The translations under genes were made by a program, and so were the position numbers. Below are positions 49,310 to 58,382 of a stretch of DNA of 64,000 nucleotides, one piece after another. A model generated the notes under the pieces. That model saw nothing but the letters and a program-made list of their open reading frames with translations. It had not been told where the DNA came from and ran no database searches. Source of the DNA: Streptomyces viridiviolaceus (lineage in GTDB: Bacteria; Actinomycetota; Actinomycetes; Streptomycetales; Streptomycetaceae). The stretch is taken from positions 186,001 to 250,000 of the forward strand of contig NZ_BMWA01000011.1 in the NCBI RefSeq assembly GCF_014650995.1, read 5' to 3'. The number at the start of each line of letters is the position of its first letter. Position 1 is the first letter of the stretch.

Positions 49310-49520
49310 ACCCGCAGGTGGCCGCGGTGATCGCGGACCACTCGGTGACTCCCTGTGCCCGGCGCGCCACGCGCCGGGCACAGGTCGTTGTGCAACCCTG
49401 TGCCGAGTTCCGCCGTCTGACGTACGGAGGGACGATGGAGAGGTACCGGCCGACGAGCGACCGGACCGGACCCGACCCCGGGAGCAGGGGGTAGCCGACC
49501 GGACGAGAACCGAGGAGCAC

Positions 49521-50660
49521 ATGTCCGCCGAGAGCAGGCCGGGACCCGCGATACCGGGTGAGTCCGGCACCACGGGGCGACGCCACCGTGCCAAGGGCCG
49601 CCGCCGCAGGCCCCGCGCCAAGCGACGCAAGGGCCTGCTGGTCATGGCCTGGACCGCCGCGGGCATCGTGGTCCTGGGCGGCACCGGCGCCGGCTACCTG
49701 TACTTCAAGCTCAACGGCAACCTCCAGAGCGTCGACATCGACCAGGCCCTCGGCGCCGACCGGCCCGAGAAGGCCGACAACGGCTCGGAGAACATCCTCG
49801 TCCTCGGCTCGGACACCCGCTCCGGCGGCAACGGCAAGCTCGGCGGCGGCGTCGACGACGGCACCGCCCGCTCCGACACCGCGATGGTCGTGCACGTCTA
49901 CAAGGGCCACAAGAAGGCCAGCGTGGTCTCCATCCCGCGCGACACCCTCATCGACCGCCCGGAGTGCACCGACACCGACGGGAACGAGCACCCGGCGGCC
50001 GACGACGTGATGTTCAACTCGGCCTACTCCACCGGCGGGGCCGCCTGCGCCGTGAAGACCGTCGAGACCCTCTCCGGCCTGCGGATGGACCACTACCTGG
50101 AGGTCGACTTCAGCGGCTTCCAGCAGCTCATCGACGACCTGGGCGGTGTCGAGGTGACCACCACCGAGGACATCGAGGACCCCGACAGCCACCTCGACCT
50201 GAAGGCCGGCACCCACACGCTCGACGGCGAACAGGCCCTCGGCCTGGTCCGCACCCGGCACGGCGTCGGCGACGGCTCCGACCTCGGCCGCATCCAGCTC
50301 CAGCAGGCCTTCATCAAGGCCCTGGTCGACCAGGTCGAGGACGTCGGCGTCCTCACCAACCCCAAGAAGCTGTACGACCTCGCCGACACCGCCACCAAGA
50401 CGGTGACCACCGATTCCGAGCTGGGCTCGGTGAACTCCCTGGTGTCCTTCGCCGGCGGCCTGAAGGGCATCGGCCCCGCCAACATGCACATGGTCACGAT
50501 GCCGGTGATCTACGACCCCGCCGACGCCAACCGCGTCCTGGTGGAGGAGACCAAGTCCCGGCAGGTGTGGGACGCGCTGAAGAACGACCGGGCGATCCCG
50601 GCGGCGGCCACGGAAGGCACGGCCACCGGTGAGGCGGACGGCGTCGTGAGCGCCGGATAG
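49521..50660 (+). CDS. LytR-CpsA-Psr (LCP) family protein
   Basis: A 379-aa membrane phosphotransferase that attaches polymers such as teichoic acids or polysaccharides to peptidoglycan. A basic cytoplasmic N-terminus (RRHRAKGRRRRPRAKRRKG) is followed by one membrane helix (about 35-56). The LCP domain has ENILVLGSDTRSG, RSDTAMVVHVYKGHKKASVV, SIPRDTLIDRPEC and LVRTRHGVGDGSDLGRIQLQ, with the catalytic Arg residues of the pocket. ATG 49521 follows GGAG. It lies 196 bp upstream of rpmE. Confidence 0.95.
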   Translation: MSAESRPGPAIPGESGTTGRRHRAKGRRRRPRAKRRKGLLVMAWTAAGIVVLGGTGAGYLYFKLNGNLQSVDIDQALGADRPEKADNGSENILVLGSDTRSGGNGKLGGGVDDGTARSDTAMVVHVYKGHKKASVVSIPRDTLIDRPECTDTDGNEHPAADDVMFNSAYSTGGAACAVKTVETLSGLRMDHYLEVDFSGFQQLIDDLGGVEVTTTEDIEDPDSHLDLKAGTHTLDGEQALGLVRTRHGVGDGSDLGRIQLQQAFIKALVDQVEDVGVLTNPKKLYDLADTATKTVTTDSELGSVNSLVSFAGGLKGIGPANMHMVTMPVIYDPADANRVLVEETKSRQVWDALKNDRAIPAAATEGTATGEADGVVSAG

Positions 50661-50725
50661 GGACGCGCCGCCGTATCGGTGTGCGACTCCGCCGCGTGGG
50701 CGCGGGCAACCACCGACGGCCCGCA

Positions 50726-50751
50726 GGAATACACAACGCCCGCCCCCGGTT
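50726..50751 (+). promoter_or_regulatory. SigR-type promoter of rpmE
   Basis: GGAAT (50726-50730), 18 bases, then GTT (50749-50751): the exact GGAAT-N18-GTT consensus of the thiol-oxidative-stress sigma factor SigR. In S. coelicolor rpmE is a known SigR target. The transcript would have a leader of about 95 bases. Confidence 0.85.
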
Positions 50752-50855
50752 TTGGGGGATGGCCCCAGTCCTGGCAGACTGGTACGTCGGCTCCGGTTCA
50801 CGCTCCCGCATCCCGCGGCTGCGACCCGGCGCCCTCCCGGAACATAGGAGACACC

Positions 50856-51080
50856 TTGAAGCGCGACATCCACCCCGAGTACGTCGAGACGCAGGTCAGC
50901 TGCACCTGCGGCGCGTCGTTCACCACGCGCAGCACCATCGAGTCCGGCACCATCCGGGCCGAGGTCTGCTCCGAGTGCCACCCGTTCTACACGGGCAAGC
51001 AGAAGATCCTCGACACCGGTGGCCGTGTGGCCCGCTTCGAGGCCCGCTTCGGCAAGGCTGCCGCCGGCTCCAAGAAGTAG
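50856..51080 (+). CDS. rpmE: Ribosomal protein L31 (zinc-binding form)
   Basis: A 74-aa L31. KRDIHPEYVETQVSCTCGAS and VCSECHPFYTGKQKILDTGG carry the four zinc Cys (Cys-x-Cys and Cys-xx-Cys), so this is the C+ form replaced by rpmE2-type copies under zinc starvation. The start is TTG at 50856, after TAGGAG; no ATG or GTG fits the family N-terminus. It has a SigR-type promoter and its own terminator. Confidence 0.97.
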   Translation: MKRDIHPEYVETQVSCTCGASFTTRSTIESGTIRAEVCSECHPFYTGKQKILDTGGRVARFEARFGKAAAGSKK

Positions 51081-51093
51081 CGAGCCACCGATC

Positions 51094-51146
51094 GCCGGTC
51101 CACGGCCGCGCCCCCAGCCCGGGGGAGCGCCGGGACCGGCGTTTTT
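51094..51146 (+). terminator. Intrinsic terminator after rpmE
   Basis: GCCGGTCC (51094-51101) pairs with GGACCGGC (51133-51140), with an inner CCCCC/GGGGG stem, followed by GTTTTT. It is one of the few terminators here with a U tract. It separates rpmE from prfA. Confidence 0.8.
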
Positions 51147-51185
51147 GGTCGCCGCCTTCCCTTCCCGCAGTACAGGAGCCCCAAG

Positions 51186-52262
51186 ATGTTCGAGGCCGTC
51201 GAGGAACTCGTCGCCGAGCACGCCGACCTGGAGAAGAAGCTCGCCGACCCGTCGGTCCACGCCGACCAGGCCAACGCGCGCAAGCTGAACAAGCGCTACG
51301 CCGAGCTCACCCCGATCGTCGCCACGTACCGCTCCTGGAAGCAGACGGGCGACGACATCGAGACCGCGCGTGAGTTCGCCGCGGACGACCCGGACTTCGC
51401 CGCCGAGGTCAAGGACCTGGAGAAGCAGCGCGAGGAGCTCACCGAGAAGCTCCGCCTGCTGCTCGTCCCGCGCGACCCCAGCGACGACAAGGACGTCATC
51501 CTGGAGATCAAGGCGGGCGCGGGCGGCGACGAGTCCGCCCTGTTCGCCGGCGACCTGCTGCGCATGTACCTGCGGTACGCCGAGCGGGTCGGCTGGAAGA
51601 CCGAGATCATCGACTCCACCGAGTCGGAGCTGGGCGGCTACAAGGACGTCCAGGTCGCCGTGAAGACCAAGGGCGGCCAGGGCGCCACCGAGCCCGGCCA
51701 GGGCGTGTGGGCCCGGCTGAAGTACGAGGGCGGCGTGCACCGCGTGCAGCGGGTGCCCGCGACCGAGTCCCAGGGCCGTATCCACACCTCCGCGGCCGGC
51801 GTGCTGGTGACGCCCGAGGCCGAGGAGATCGACGTCGAGATCAACCCCAACGACCTGCGCATCGACGTCTACCGGTCCTCCGGCCCCGGCGGCCAGTCCG
51901 TCAACACCACGGACTCCGCCGTGCGCATCACGCACATCCCCACCGGAGTCGTCGCCTCCTGCCAGAACGAGAAGAGCCAGCTGCAGAACAAGGAGCAGGC
52001 GATGCGTATCCTGCGCTCCAGGCTGCTCGCGGCGGCTCAGGAGGAGGCGGAGAAGGAGGCCGCGGACGCCCGCCGCAGCCAGGTCCGCACCGTCGACCGC
52101 TCCGAGAAGATCCGTACGTACAACTTCCCGGAGAACCGCATCTCGGACCACCGGGTCGGCTTCAAGGCGTACAACCTGGACCAGGTCCTGGACGGCGACC
52201 TCGACGCGGTGATCCAGGCGTGCGTCGACGCGGACTCGGCGGCCAAGCTGGCAGCCGCATAA
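51186..52262 (+). CDS. prfA: Peptide chain release factor 1
   Basis: A 358-aa RF1 reading UAA and UAG. The stop-codon tripeptide is in RVPATESQGRIHTSAA (PxT type, about 189-191), and the peptidyl-hydrolysis GGQ is in SSGPGGQSVNTTDSA (about 233-235). The N-terminal coiled coil (LVAEHADLEKKLADPSVHAD) fits. The GGQ methylase prmC follows 40 bp downstream, the standard pairing. Confidence 0.98.
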   Translation: MFEAVEELVAEHADLEKKLADPSVHADQANARKLNKRYAELTPIVATYRSWKQTGDDIETAREFAADDPDFAAEVKDLEKQREELTEKLRLLLVPRDPSDDKDVILEIKAGAGGDESALFAGDLLRMYLRYAERVGWKTEIIDSTESELGGYKDVQVAVKTKGGQGATEPGQGVWARLKYEGGVHRVQRVPATESQGRIHTSAAGVLVTPEAEEIDVEINPNDLRIDVYRSSGPGGQSVNTTDSAVRITHIPTGVVASCQNEKSQLQNKEQAMRILRSRLLAAAQEEAEKEAADARRSQVRTVDRSEKIRTYNFPENRISDHRVGFKAYNLDQVLDGDLDAVIQACVDADSAAKLAAA

Positions 52263-52302
52263 GCAGCCGCACAACCCTCGTAAGACAGCTCGGAGGACCA
52301 GC

Positions 52303-53148
52303 GTGAACCTGCTGCTCGCGGAGGTGGCCCAGGCCACCCAGCGGCTGGCCGACGCCGGCGTGCCCTCGCCGCGCACCGACGCGGAGGAGCTCGCCGCGTA
52401 TCTGCACGGCGTCAAGCGGGGCGAGCTGCACACCGTGCCGGACGCGGACTTCGACGCCCGGTACTGGGAGGTCGTCGCCCGCCGGGAGGCGCGCGAGCCG
52501 CTCCAGCACATCACCGGACGCGCCTACTTCCGCTACCTGGAGCTCCAGGTCGGCCCCGGAGTGTTCGTACCGCGTCCGGAGACCGAGTCCGTGGTCGGCT
52601 GGGCCATAGACGCCGTACGCGCCATGGACGTGGTCGAGCCGTGCATCGTCGACCTGTGCACCGGCTCGGGCGCCATCGCGCTCGCGCTCGCCCAGGAGGT
52701 GCCGCGCTCGCGCGTGTACGCCGTGGAGCTGTCCGAGGACGCGCTGGTGTGGACGCGCAAGAACATGGAAGGGTCCAGGGTCGAGCTGCGCCAGGGCGAC
52801 GCCCTGACGGCCTTCCCGGACCTCGACGGACAGGTCGACCTGGTCATCTCCAACCCGCCGTACATCCCGCTCACCGAGTGGGAGTACGTCGCTCCGGAAG
52901 CGCGTGACCACGACCCCCAGATGGCGCTGTTCTCCGGGGAGGACGGCCTCGACCTCATCCGCGGCCTGGAACGCACCGCGCACCGGCTGCTGCGCCCCGG
53001 CGGCGTCGTCGTCGTCGAGCACGCCGACACCCAGGGCGGGCAGGTGCCGTGGATCTTCACCGAGGAGCGGGGCTGGGCCGACGCGGCCGACCACCCCGAC
53101 CTCAACAACCGCCCGAGGTTCGCGACCGCCCGCAAGGCGCTGCCGTGA
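52303..53148 (+). CDS. prmC: Release factor glutamine methyltransferase
   Basis: A 281-aa SAM-dependent N5-glutamine methylase acting on the GGQ Gln of release factors. The N-terminal helical domain (EVAQATQRLADAGVPSPRTD) recognises the factor, the SAM motif is VDLCTGSGAIALALAQEV, and NPPYIPL (VISNPPYIPLTEWEY) is the catalytic NPPY. GTG 52303 follows CGGAGGACC. It is downstream of its substrate gene prfA. Confidence 0.97.
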   Translation: MNLLLAEVAQATQRLADAGVPSPRTDAEELAAYLHGVKRGELHTVPDADFDARYWEVVARREAREPLQHITGRAYFRYLELQVGPGVFVPRPETESVVGWAIDAVRAMDVVEPCIVDLCTGSGAIALALAQEVPRSRVYAVELSEDALVWTRKNMEGSRVELRQGDALTAFPDLDGQVDLVISNPPYIPLTEWEYVAPEARDHDPQMALFSGEDGLDLIRGLERTAHRLLRPGGVVVVEHADTQGGQVPWIFTEERGWADAADHPDLNNRPRFATARKALP

Positions 53149-53198
53149 GCCCGTCCCAGACTTCTGACCCGCAGTACGTGTACGAGGAGGCCCGCTAA

Positions 53199-53846
53199 AT
53201 GGCACGGCGATACGACACCAACGACGCGACCGACCGCGTGACCGGTCTGCGTGAGGCCGCGTCCGCCGTCCGCCGTGGCGAGCTCGTGGTGCTGCCGACG
53301 GACACCGTGTACGGCATCGGCGCCGACGCGTTCACCTCGGAGGCCGTCGCCGACCTGCTGGCCGCGAAGGGCCGGGGCCGCAACATGCCCACCCCTGTCC
53401 TCATCGGCTCCCCGAACACCCTGCACGGCCTGGTCACGGACTTCTCCGAGAAGGCCTGGGAACTGGTCGACGCCTTCTGGCCCGGCGCCCTGACCCTCGT
53501 CGCCAAGCACCAGCCCTCCCTCCAGTGGGACCTCGGCGACACCCGCGGCACGGTCGCCGTGCGCATGCCGCTGCACCCCGTGGCCATCGAGCTGCTCACC
53601 GAGGTCGGCCCCATGGCCGTCTCCTCCGCCAACCTCACCGGTCACCCGGCGCCGGAGGACTGCGACGCGGCCCAGCAGATGCTCGGCGACTCCGTCTCCG
53701 TCTACCTCGACGGCGGCCCCACCCCCGGCAACGTCCCGTCGTCGATCGTCGACGTCACCCGCGAGGTGCCCCTGCTGCTGCGCGCGGGCGCGCTGTCGGC
53801 GGAGGAGCTGCGCAAGGTCGTACCCGACCTCGAGGTGGCGAATTGA
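53199..53846 (+). CDS. tsaC: L-threonylcarbamoyladenylate synthase (TsaC/YrdC)
   Basis: A 215-aa YrdC-domain enzyme making threonylcarbamoyl-AMP from Thr, bicarbonate and ATP, the first step of tRNA t6A37. VVLPTDTVYGIGADAFTSEA and KGRGRNMPTPVLIGSPNTLH start the fold, TVAVRMPLHPVAIELLTEVG and AVSSANLTGHPAPEDC complete it, and PSSIVDVT is the C-terminal motif. The length is the short YrdC type without a Sua5 domain. ATG 53199 follows GGAGG. The next gene overlaps its stop. Confidence 0.96.
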   Translation: MARRYDTNDATDRVTGLREAASAVRRGELVVLPTDTVYGIGADAFTSEAVADLLAAKGRGRNMPTPVLIGSPNTLHGLVTDFSEKAWELVDAFWPGALTLVAKHQPSLQWDLGDTRGTVAVRMPLHPVAIELLTEVGPMAVSSANLTGHPAPEDCDAAQQMLGDSVSVYLDGGPTPGNVPSSIVDVTREVPLLLRAGALSAEELRKVVPDLEVAN

Positions 53847-54520
53847 CGGCCCCTGAGACGGGGCGTGGCATAGGTGGCGGGGAACGCCCCGCGGAGGTGA
53901 CGACGACTTTCGGCTTTCCGCGCGACAGCTTCCGCATCCTCCACGTCAGCACCGGAAACGTGTGCCGCTCGCCCATCACCGAGCGGCTGACCCGGCACCT
54001 CGTGACGGAGCGGCTCGGCATCCTGGGCGGCGCGCTGATCGTGGAGAGCGCGGGGACCTGGGGCCACGAGGGCGCGCCCATGGAATCGCACGCCGAGACC
54101 GTCCTGGCCGACTTCGGCGCCGACGCCTCCGGCTTCACCGGCCGCGAACTGCTCGACGAGCACGTGATCCGCGCCGACCTGGTACTGACGGCGACCCGGG
54201 ACCACCGCGCCCAGGTCATCTCCATGGGCCACTCGGCGGGCCTGCGCACCTTCACCCTCAAGGAGTTCACCCGCCTGGTGAACGCCATAGACCCGGCCAC
54301 CCTGCCCCCGCTGGAGGAGGGCGTGGTCGCCCGGGCTCGTGCGCTGGTGCGTGCCGCGGCGGCTCTACGCGGGTGGCTTCTGGCGCCCACGGCGGAGGCG
54401 GACGAGGTGTACGACCCGTACGGGGCGCCGCTGACGTTCTTCCGGTCGATCGGCGACGAGATACACCAGGCGCTGGATCCCGTGGTGACGGCGTTGACGG
54501 GGGTGGCCGCGCGCGCGTGA
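53843..54520 (+). CDS. Low-molecular-weight phosphatase-like protein, catalytic Cys replaced by Ser
   Basis: A 225-aa LMW-PTP-fold protein. The P loop reads LHVSTGNVCRSPITER (about residues 33-48). Active enzymes have VCxGNxCRSP, so the nucleophile Cys is Ser here, while the second Cys and the Arg remain. The acid loop VYDPYGAP near 195 is kept. The start is TTG 53843, overlapping the TsaC stop (TTGA) and following GAGGTGG. Catalysis as a tyrosine phosphatase is not expected; binding of a phospho-ligand or another chemistry is possible. Confidence 0.85.
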   Translation: MTAPETGRGIGGGERPAEVTTTFGFPRDSFRILHVSTGNVCRSPITERLTRHLVTERLGILGGALIVESAGTWGHEGAPMESHAETVLADFGADASGFTGRELLDEHVIRADLVLTATRDHRAQVISMGHSAGLRTFTLKEFTRLVNAIDPATLPPLEEGVVARARALVRAAAALRGWLLAPTAEADEVYDPYGAPLTFFRSIGDEIHQALDPVVTALTGVAARA

Positions 54521-54770
54521 CGCGGGGCCGGGGGCCGGCGGAGGGGTTCCGCCGTAGCGGCTCGGGGCTCGGGGGTCCGCCGGGGCTACGTGGTGCGGGA
54601 GGCGTCCTGGGGGCCGGGTTCCTCGTGGTGAAGGCGTTGACGGGGGTGGCCGCCCGGACGTGGGAGACGGCCGGCCATGTCGGGGCCGATCGGGCGGCAA
54701 CTCGGGCGCTCGGGACGTACCGGGCCTACATTGGTCGTACGTCACCGTCGACGCACGCCCGGAGCGCACC

Positions 54771-56015
54771 ATGTCGGTCACCCATGCCCTCGAGGCCGAT
54801 GCCGATGTCCTGCGACGGCAGGACCCCGAGCTGGCCGAGATCCTGCTCGCCGAACGCCACCGGCAGTCGACGACGCTCCAGCTGATCGCCGCCGAGAACT
54901 TCACGTCGCCCGCGGTGCTGGCCGCGCTGGGCTCCCCGCTCGCCAACAAGTACGCCGAGGGCTACCCCGGCGCCCGCCACCACGGTGGCTGCGAGATCGT
55001 CGACCTCGCCGAGCGGCTCGCCGTGCAGCGGGCCCAGGACCTGTTCGGCGCCGAGCACGCCAACGTCCAGTCCCACTCCGGCTCCTCCGCGGTGCTGGCC
55101 GCGTACGCGGCGCTGCTGCGCCCCGGCGACTCCGTCCTCGCGCTCGGCCTGCCGTACGGCGGCCACCTCACGCACGGCTCGCCCGCCAACTTCTCCGGCC
55201 GCTGGTTCGACTTCGTCGGCTACGGAGTGGACGCGGAGACCGGGCTGATCGACTACGACCAGGTGCGCACCCTGGCCCGCACGCACCGGCCCAAGGCGAT
55301 CGTGTGCGGGTCCATCGCCTATCCCCGCCACATCGACTACGCCGCCTTCCGCGAGGTCGCCGACGAGGTGGGCGCCTACCTCATCGCGGACGCCGCCCAC
55401 CCCATGGGGCTGGTCGCCGGGGGAGCGGCGCCCAGCCCGGTGCCGTACGCCGACATCGTCTGCGCCACCACGCACAAGGTGCTGCGCGGTCCGCGCGGCG
55501 GGATGATCCTCTGCGGGAGCGAGCTGGCCGAGCGGGTGGACCGGGCCGTCTTCCCGTTCACCCAGGGCGGGGCGCAGATGCATACCATCGCGGGCAAGGC
55601 GGTCGCCTTCGGGGAGGCGAGGACCCCGGCCTTCGCCGCGTACGCCCATCAGGTGGTCGCCAACGCCAGGACGCTCGCCGCCCACCTGGCCGCCGAGGGC
55701 CTCGTCGTCACCACCGGCGGCACGGACACCCACCTGCTCACCGCCGACCCCGCCCCGCTCGGCGTCGACGGCAGGACCGCACGGGGCCGGCTCGCGGCGG
55801 CCGGCATCGTCCTGGACTGCTGTGCGCTGCCGCACGGCGACGCCCGCGGGCTGCGCCTGGGCACGGCGGCGGTGACCACGCAGGGCATGGCGGAGGGGGA
55901 GATGAGGACCGTCGGCGCACTGCTCGCCGGGGTGCTGCGGGGCGGCACGGACCCGGCCGTCGCACGGGAGTCGGTGCGGGAGCTGGTCGCGGGATTTCCG
56001 CCGTATCCGGGCTGA
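54771..56015 (+). CDS. glyA: Serine hydroxymethyltransferase
   Basis: A 414-aa PLP enzyme interconverting serine and glycine with tetrahydrofolate. LQLIAAENFTSPAVLAALGS, LANKYAEGYPGARHHGGCE and NVQSHSGSSAVLAAYAALL match SHMT. The PLP Lys is in CATTHKVLRGPRGGMI (about residue 232). ATG 54771 follows GGAG. It may be the second glyA of the genome, since Streptomyces often carry two. A 250-bp upstream gap separates it from the phosphatase-like gene. Confidence 0.95.
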   Translation: MSVTHALEADADVLRRQDPELAEILLAERHRQSTTLQLIAAENFTSPAVLAALGSPLANKYAEGYPGARHHGGCEIVDLAERLAVQRAQDLFGAEHANVQSHSGSSAVLAAYAALLRPGDSVLALGLPYGGHLTHGSPANFSGRWFDFVGYGVDAETGLIDYDQVRTLARTHRPKAIVCGSIAYPRHIDYAAFREVADEVGAYLIADAAHPMGLVAGGAAPSPVPYADIVCATTHKVLRGPRGGMILCGSELAERVDRAVFPFTQGGAQMHTIAGKAVAFGEARTPAFAAYAHQVVANARTLAAHLAAEGLVVTTGGTDTHLLTADPAPLGVDGRTARGRLAAAGIVLDCCALPHGDARGLRLGTAAVTTQGMAEGEMRTVGALLAGVLRGGTDPAVARESVRELVAGFPPYPG

Positions 56016-56145
56016 GGCGGGGTAGGCGCACTCGCGTGCACAGCCACTCGTGCAACCATCGTCGCTACCCGGAAGTCCCCACTCGTATGCGCGCATCGCT
56101 AGGGTGTGGGGCTGGGAATGGCCAGCGAGACCTGTGGGGAAGCCC

Positions 56146-57435
56146 GTGCGTGAATACCTGCTGACGCTCTGCATCACGGCCGCGGTGACGTATCTGCTGA
56201 CAGGGCCGGTACGGAAGTTCGCGATCGTGGCGGGGGCGATGCCGGAGATCCGGGCACGTGACGTGCACCGGGAGCCCACTCCGCGCCTCGGCGGGATCGC
56301 CATGTTCTTCGGGCTGTGCGCGGGCCTGCTGGTCGCCGACCACCTCACCAACCTCAACGAGGTCTTCGAGAAGTCCAACGAGCCCAGGGCCCTGCTCTCC
56401 GGAGCCGCGCTGATCTGGCTGATCGGCGTCCTGGACGACAAGTTCGAGATCGACGCCCTGATCAAGCTGGGCGGCCAGATGATCGCCGCCGGCGTGATGG
56501 TGGTGCAGGGCCTGACCATCCTGTGGATCCCGGTACCGGGCGTCGGCACGGTGGCCCTGACCCAGTGGCAGGGCACCCTGCTGACGGTCGCCCTGGTCGT
56601 CATCACCATCAACGCGGTCAACTTCGTGGACGGCCTCGACGGCCTCGCGGCCGGCATGGTGTGCATCGCGGCGGCCGCGTTCTTCATGTACGCCTACCGG
56701 ATCTGGTACTCGTACGGCATCGAGGCAGCCGCCCCGGCCACGCTGTTCGCCGCCATCCTCATGGGCATGTGCCTGGGCTTCCTGCCGCACAACATGCACC
56801 CCGCCCGGATCTTCATGGGCGACTCGGGCTCGATGCTGATCGGCCTGGTCCTGGCCGCCGGCGCGATCTCCGTCACGGGTCAGGTCGACCCCGACGTGAT
56901 GAAGCTGTTCTCCGGCTCCGAGCGCAACACCGTGCACCAGATGGTGCCGGTCTACATCCCGCTGCTGATGCCGCTGACGATCATCGCGATCCCGGCCGCC
57001 GACCTGATCCTCGCCATCGTCCGGCGCACCTGGCGCGGCCAGTCGCCGTTCGCGGCGGACCGGGGGCACCTGCACCACCGCCTGCTGGAGATCGGCCACT
57101 CCCACAGCCGCGCGGTGCTGATCATGTACTTCTTCTCGGCGCTGATCGCCTTCGGCGCGCTCGCCTACTCCGTGAACTCCGCGTCGATGTGGATCGTGCT
57201 GAGCGTCGTCTTCCTCAGTGCGATCGGCCTGATCCTGCTCCTGATGCCGCGCTTCACCCCGCGGGCCCCGCGCTGGGCCGAGCGCTTCGTGCCGCCGCGC
57301 TACCGCCGGCGCCGGGCGGTGGCGGCCGAGCGGACGCCGGCCGCGGACGAGGCGGAGGAGCGCATCCCGGTCGCCGTGGGCGTCTCGGGCGTCAACGGCG
57401 CGACCGCCGTGGGACCCCGTTCGCGCGCAAGGTAA
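56146..57435 (+). CDS. WecA/MraY-family polyprenyl-phosphate sugar-1-phosphate transferase
   Basis: A 429-aa multi-pass membrane enzyme (about 11 helices). It starts at GTG 56146, six bases after GGGGA. Family motifs: REPTPRLGGIAMFFG, VLDDKFEIDALIKLGGQ (the Asp-Asp), NAVNFVDGLDGLAAG, IFMGDSGSMLIGL and the His-rich DRGHLHHRLLEIGHSH. It loads a sugar phosphate, probably GlcNAc-1-P, onto decaprenyl phosphate to start cell-wall polymer (arabinogalactan- or teichoic-acid-type) synthesis. It lies upstream of the atp operon, as in other actinobacteria. Confidence 0.95.
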   Translation: MREYLLTLCITAAVTYLLTGPVRKFAIVAGAMPEIRARDVHREPTPRLGGIAMFFGLCAGLLVADHLTNLNEVFEKSNEPRALLSGAALIWLIGVLDDKFEIDALIKLGGQMIAAGVMVVQGLTILWIPVPGVGTVALTQWQGTLLTVALVVITINAVNFVDGLDGLAAGMVCIAAAAFFMYAYRIWYSYGIEAAAPATLFAAILMGMCLGFLPHNMHPARIFMGDSGSMLIGLVLAAGAISVTGQVDPDVMKLFSGSERNTVHQMVPVYIPLLMPLTIIAIPAADLILAIVRRTWRGQSPFAADRGHLHHRLLEIGHSHSRAVLIMYFFSALIAFGALAYSVNSASMWIVLSVVFLSAIGLILLLMPRFTPRAPRWAERFVPPRYRRRRAVAAERTPAADEAEERIPVAVGVSGVNGATAVGPRSRAR

Positions 57436-57722
57436 GAATCTGACTAGAGCATTGCCAAGTCGTGGGGGAACGAATCCCCGCAATACCAGACAAACGGGCT
57501 CTGTATTTGCACAGACGCGCACGGTCACTCTCATGTGTGACAGCCAGCACACCCACAGGTAAAGACCTCATCAAATAGTTTGTGATACCGTTCACGAGAA
57601 CCCCCGGATAAAGCCGAAGGACCGTAGTGCGACGGTCTCTTGGCGTGAGGTCTTCACTCAGCCCGGGACTACGCTCGTCCATGACGACACCCTGCCCCCT
57701 GTGAAAAAGCGGAGTTGCCGCC

Positions 57723-58157
57723 ATGCCGTCCAATGACGCCCGGATCCTGCTCCAGGCCGCCGTGCCCACTGCTGCCGTCGGTGCCATCGCCGCCGTCGTC
57801 AGCGGCGTGGTCGCGGGCGGCAAGGGGGCGGTCGGAGCCGTGGTGGGAACGCTGGTGGTCATCCTCTTCATGGGGCTCGGCCTGTACATCCTGCAGCGCA
57901 CCGCCAAATCGCTTCCGCACCTCTTCCAGGCGATGGGCCTGATGCTCTACGCGGCACAGATTCTTCTGCTGTTCATCTTCGTCGCCGCGTTCAAGAACAC
58001 GACGCTGTTCAATCCCCGGGCCTTCGCGCTCACCCTGGTCGCCGGCACCCTCGCCTGGATCGCCGCCCAGACGCGCGCCCACATGAAGTCCAAGATTCTT
58101 TACGTCGAGCCCGAGTCGACGGGCGAAAAGCCCGAAAAGACGGGGCACTCGTCGTGA
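57723..58157 (+). CDS. atpI: ATP synthase protein I-like membrane protein
   Basis: A 144-aa protein with four membrane helices (about 14-35, 38-56, 68-92 and 98-114). Composition and position before atpB mark it as AtpI, which in other bacteria helps assemble the c ring. The basic loop (RTAKSLPHLFQ) and the C-terminal hydrophilic tail fit. The 287 bp upstream hold no gene; GTTCACGAGAAC near 57590 is a palindrome that could be regulatory. Confidence 0.88.
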   Translation: MPSNDARILLQAAVPTAAVGAIAAVVSGVVAGGKGAVGAVVGTLVVILFMGLGLYILQRTAKSLPHLFQAMGLMLYAAQILLLFIFVAAFKNTTLFNPRAFALTLVAGTLAWIAAQTRAHMKSKILYVEPESTGEKPEKTGHSS

Positions 58158-58382
58158 GGGGTAGGGCCGGGATAAAGAGGCATGTGAAGTCCTGCTATCG
58201 TCCGGTGCCAACTGCGGCATCGCGGGCGCGGGCATCCGAGCTGACGCCTGCTCAATCGCGAGGCGAGATGCCCCACAGCCGCCCCCACATCCGTAACACC
58301 AGTCCCGTGCCGAACCGCGGTCACGCGCCGCGCCGACACAACGAGGTTGCCGTACCCATGCGCCACGATGAAGGAGCCCGCG

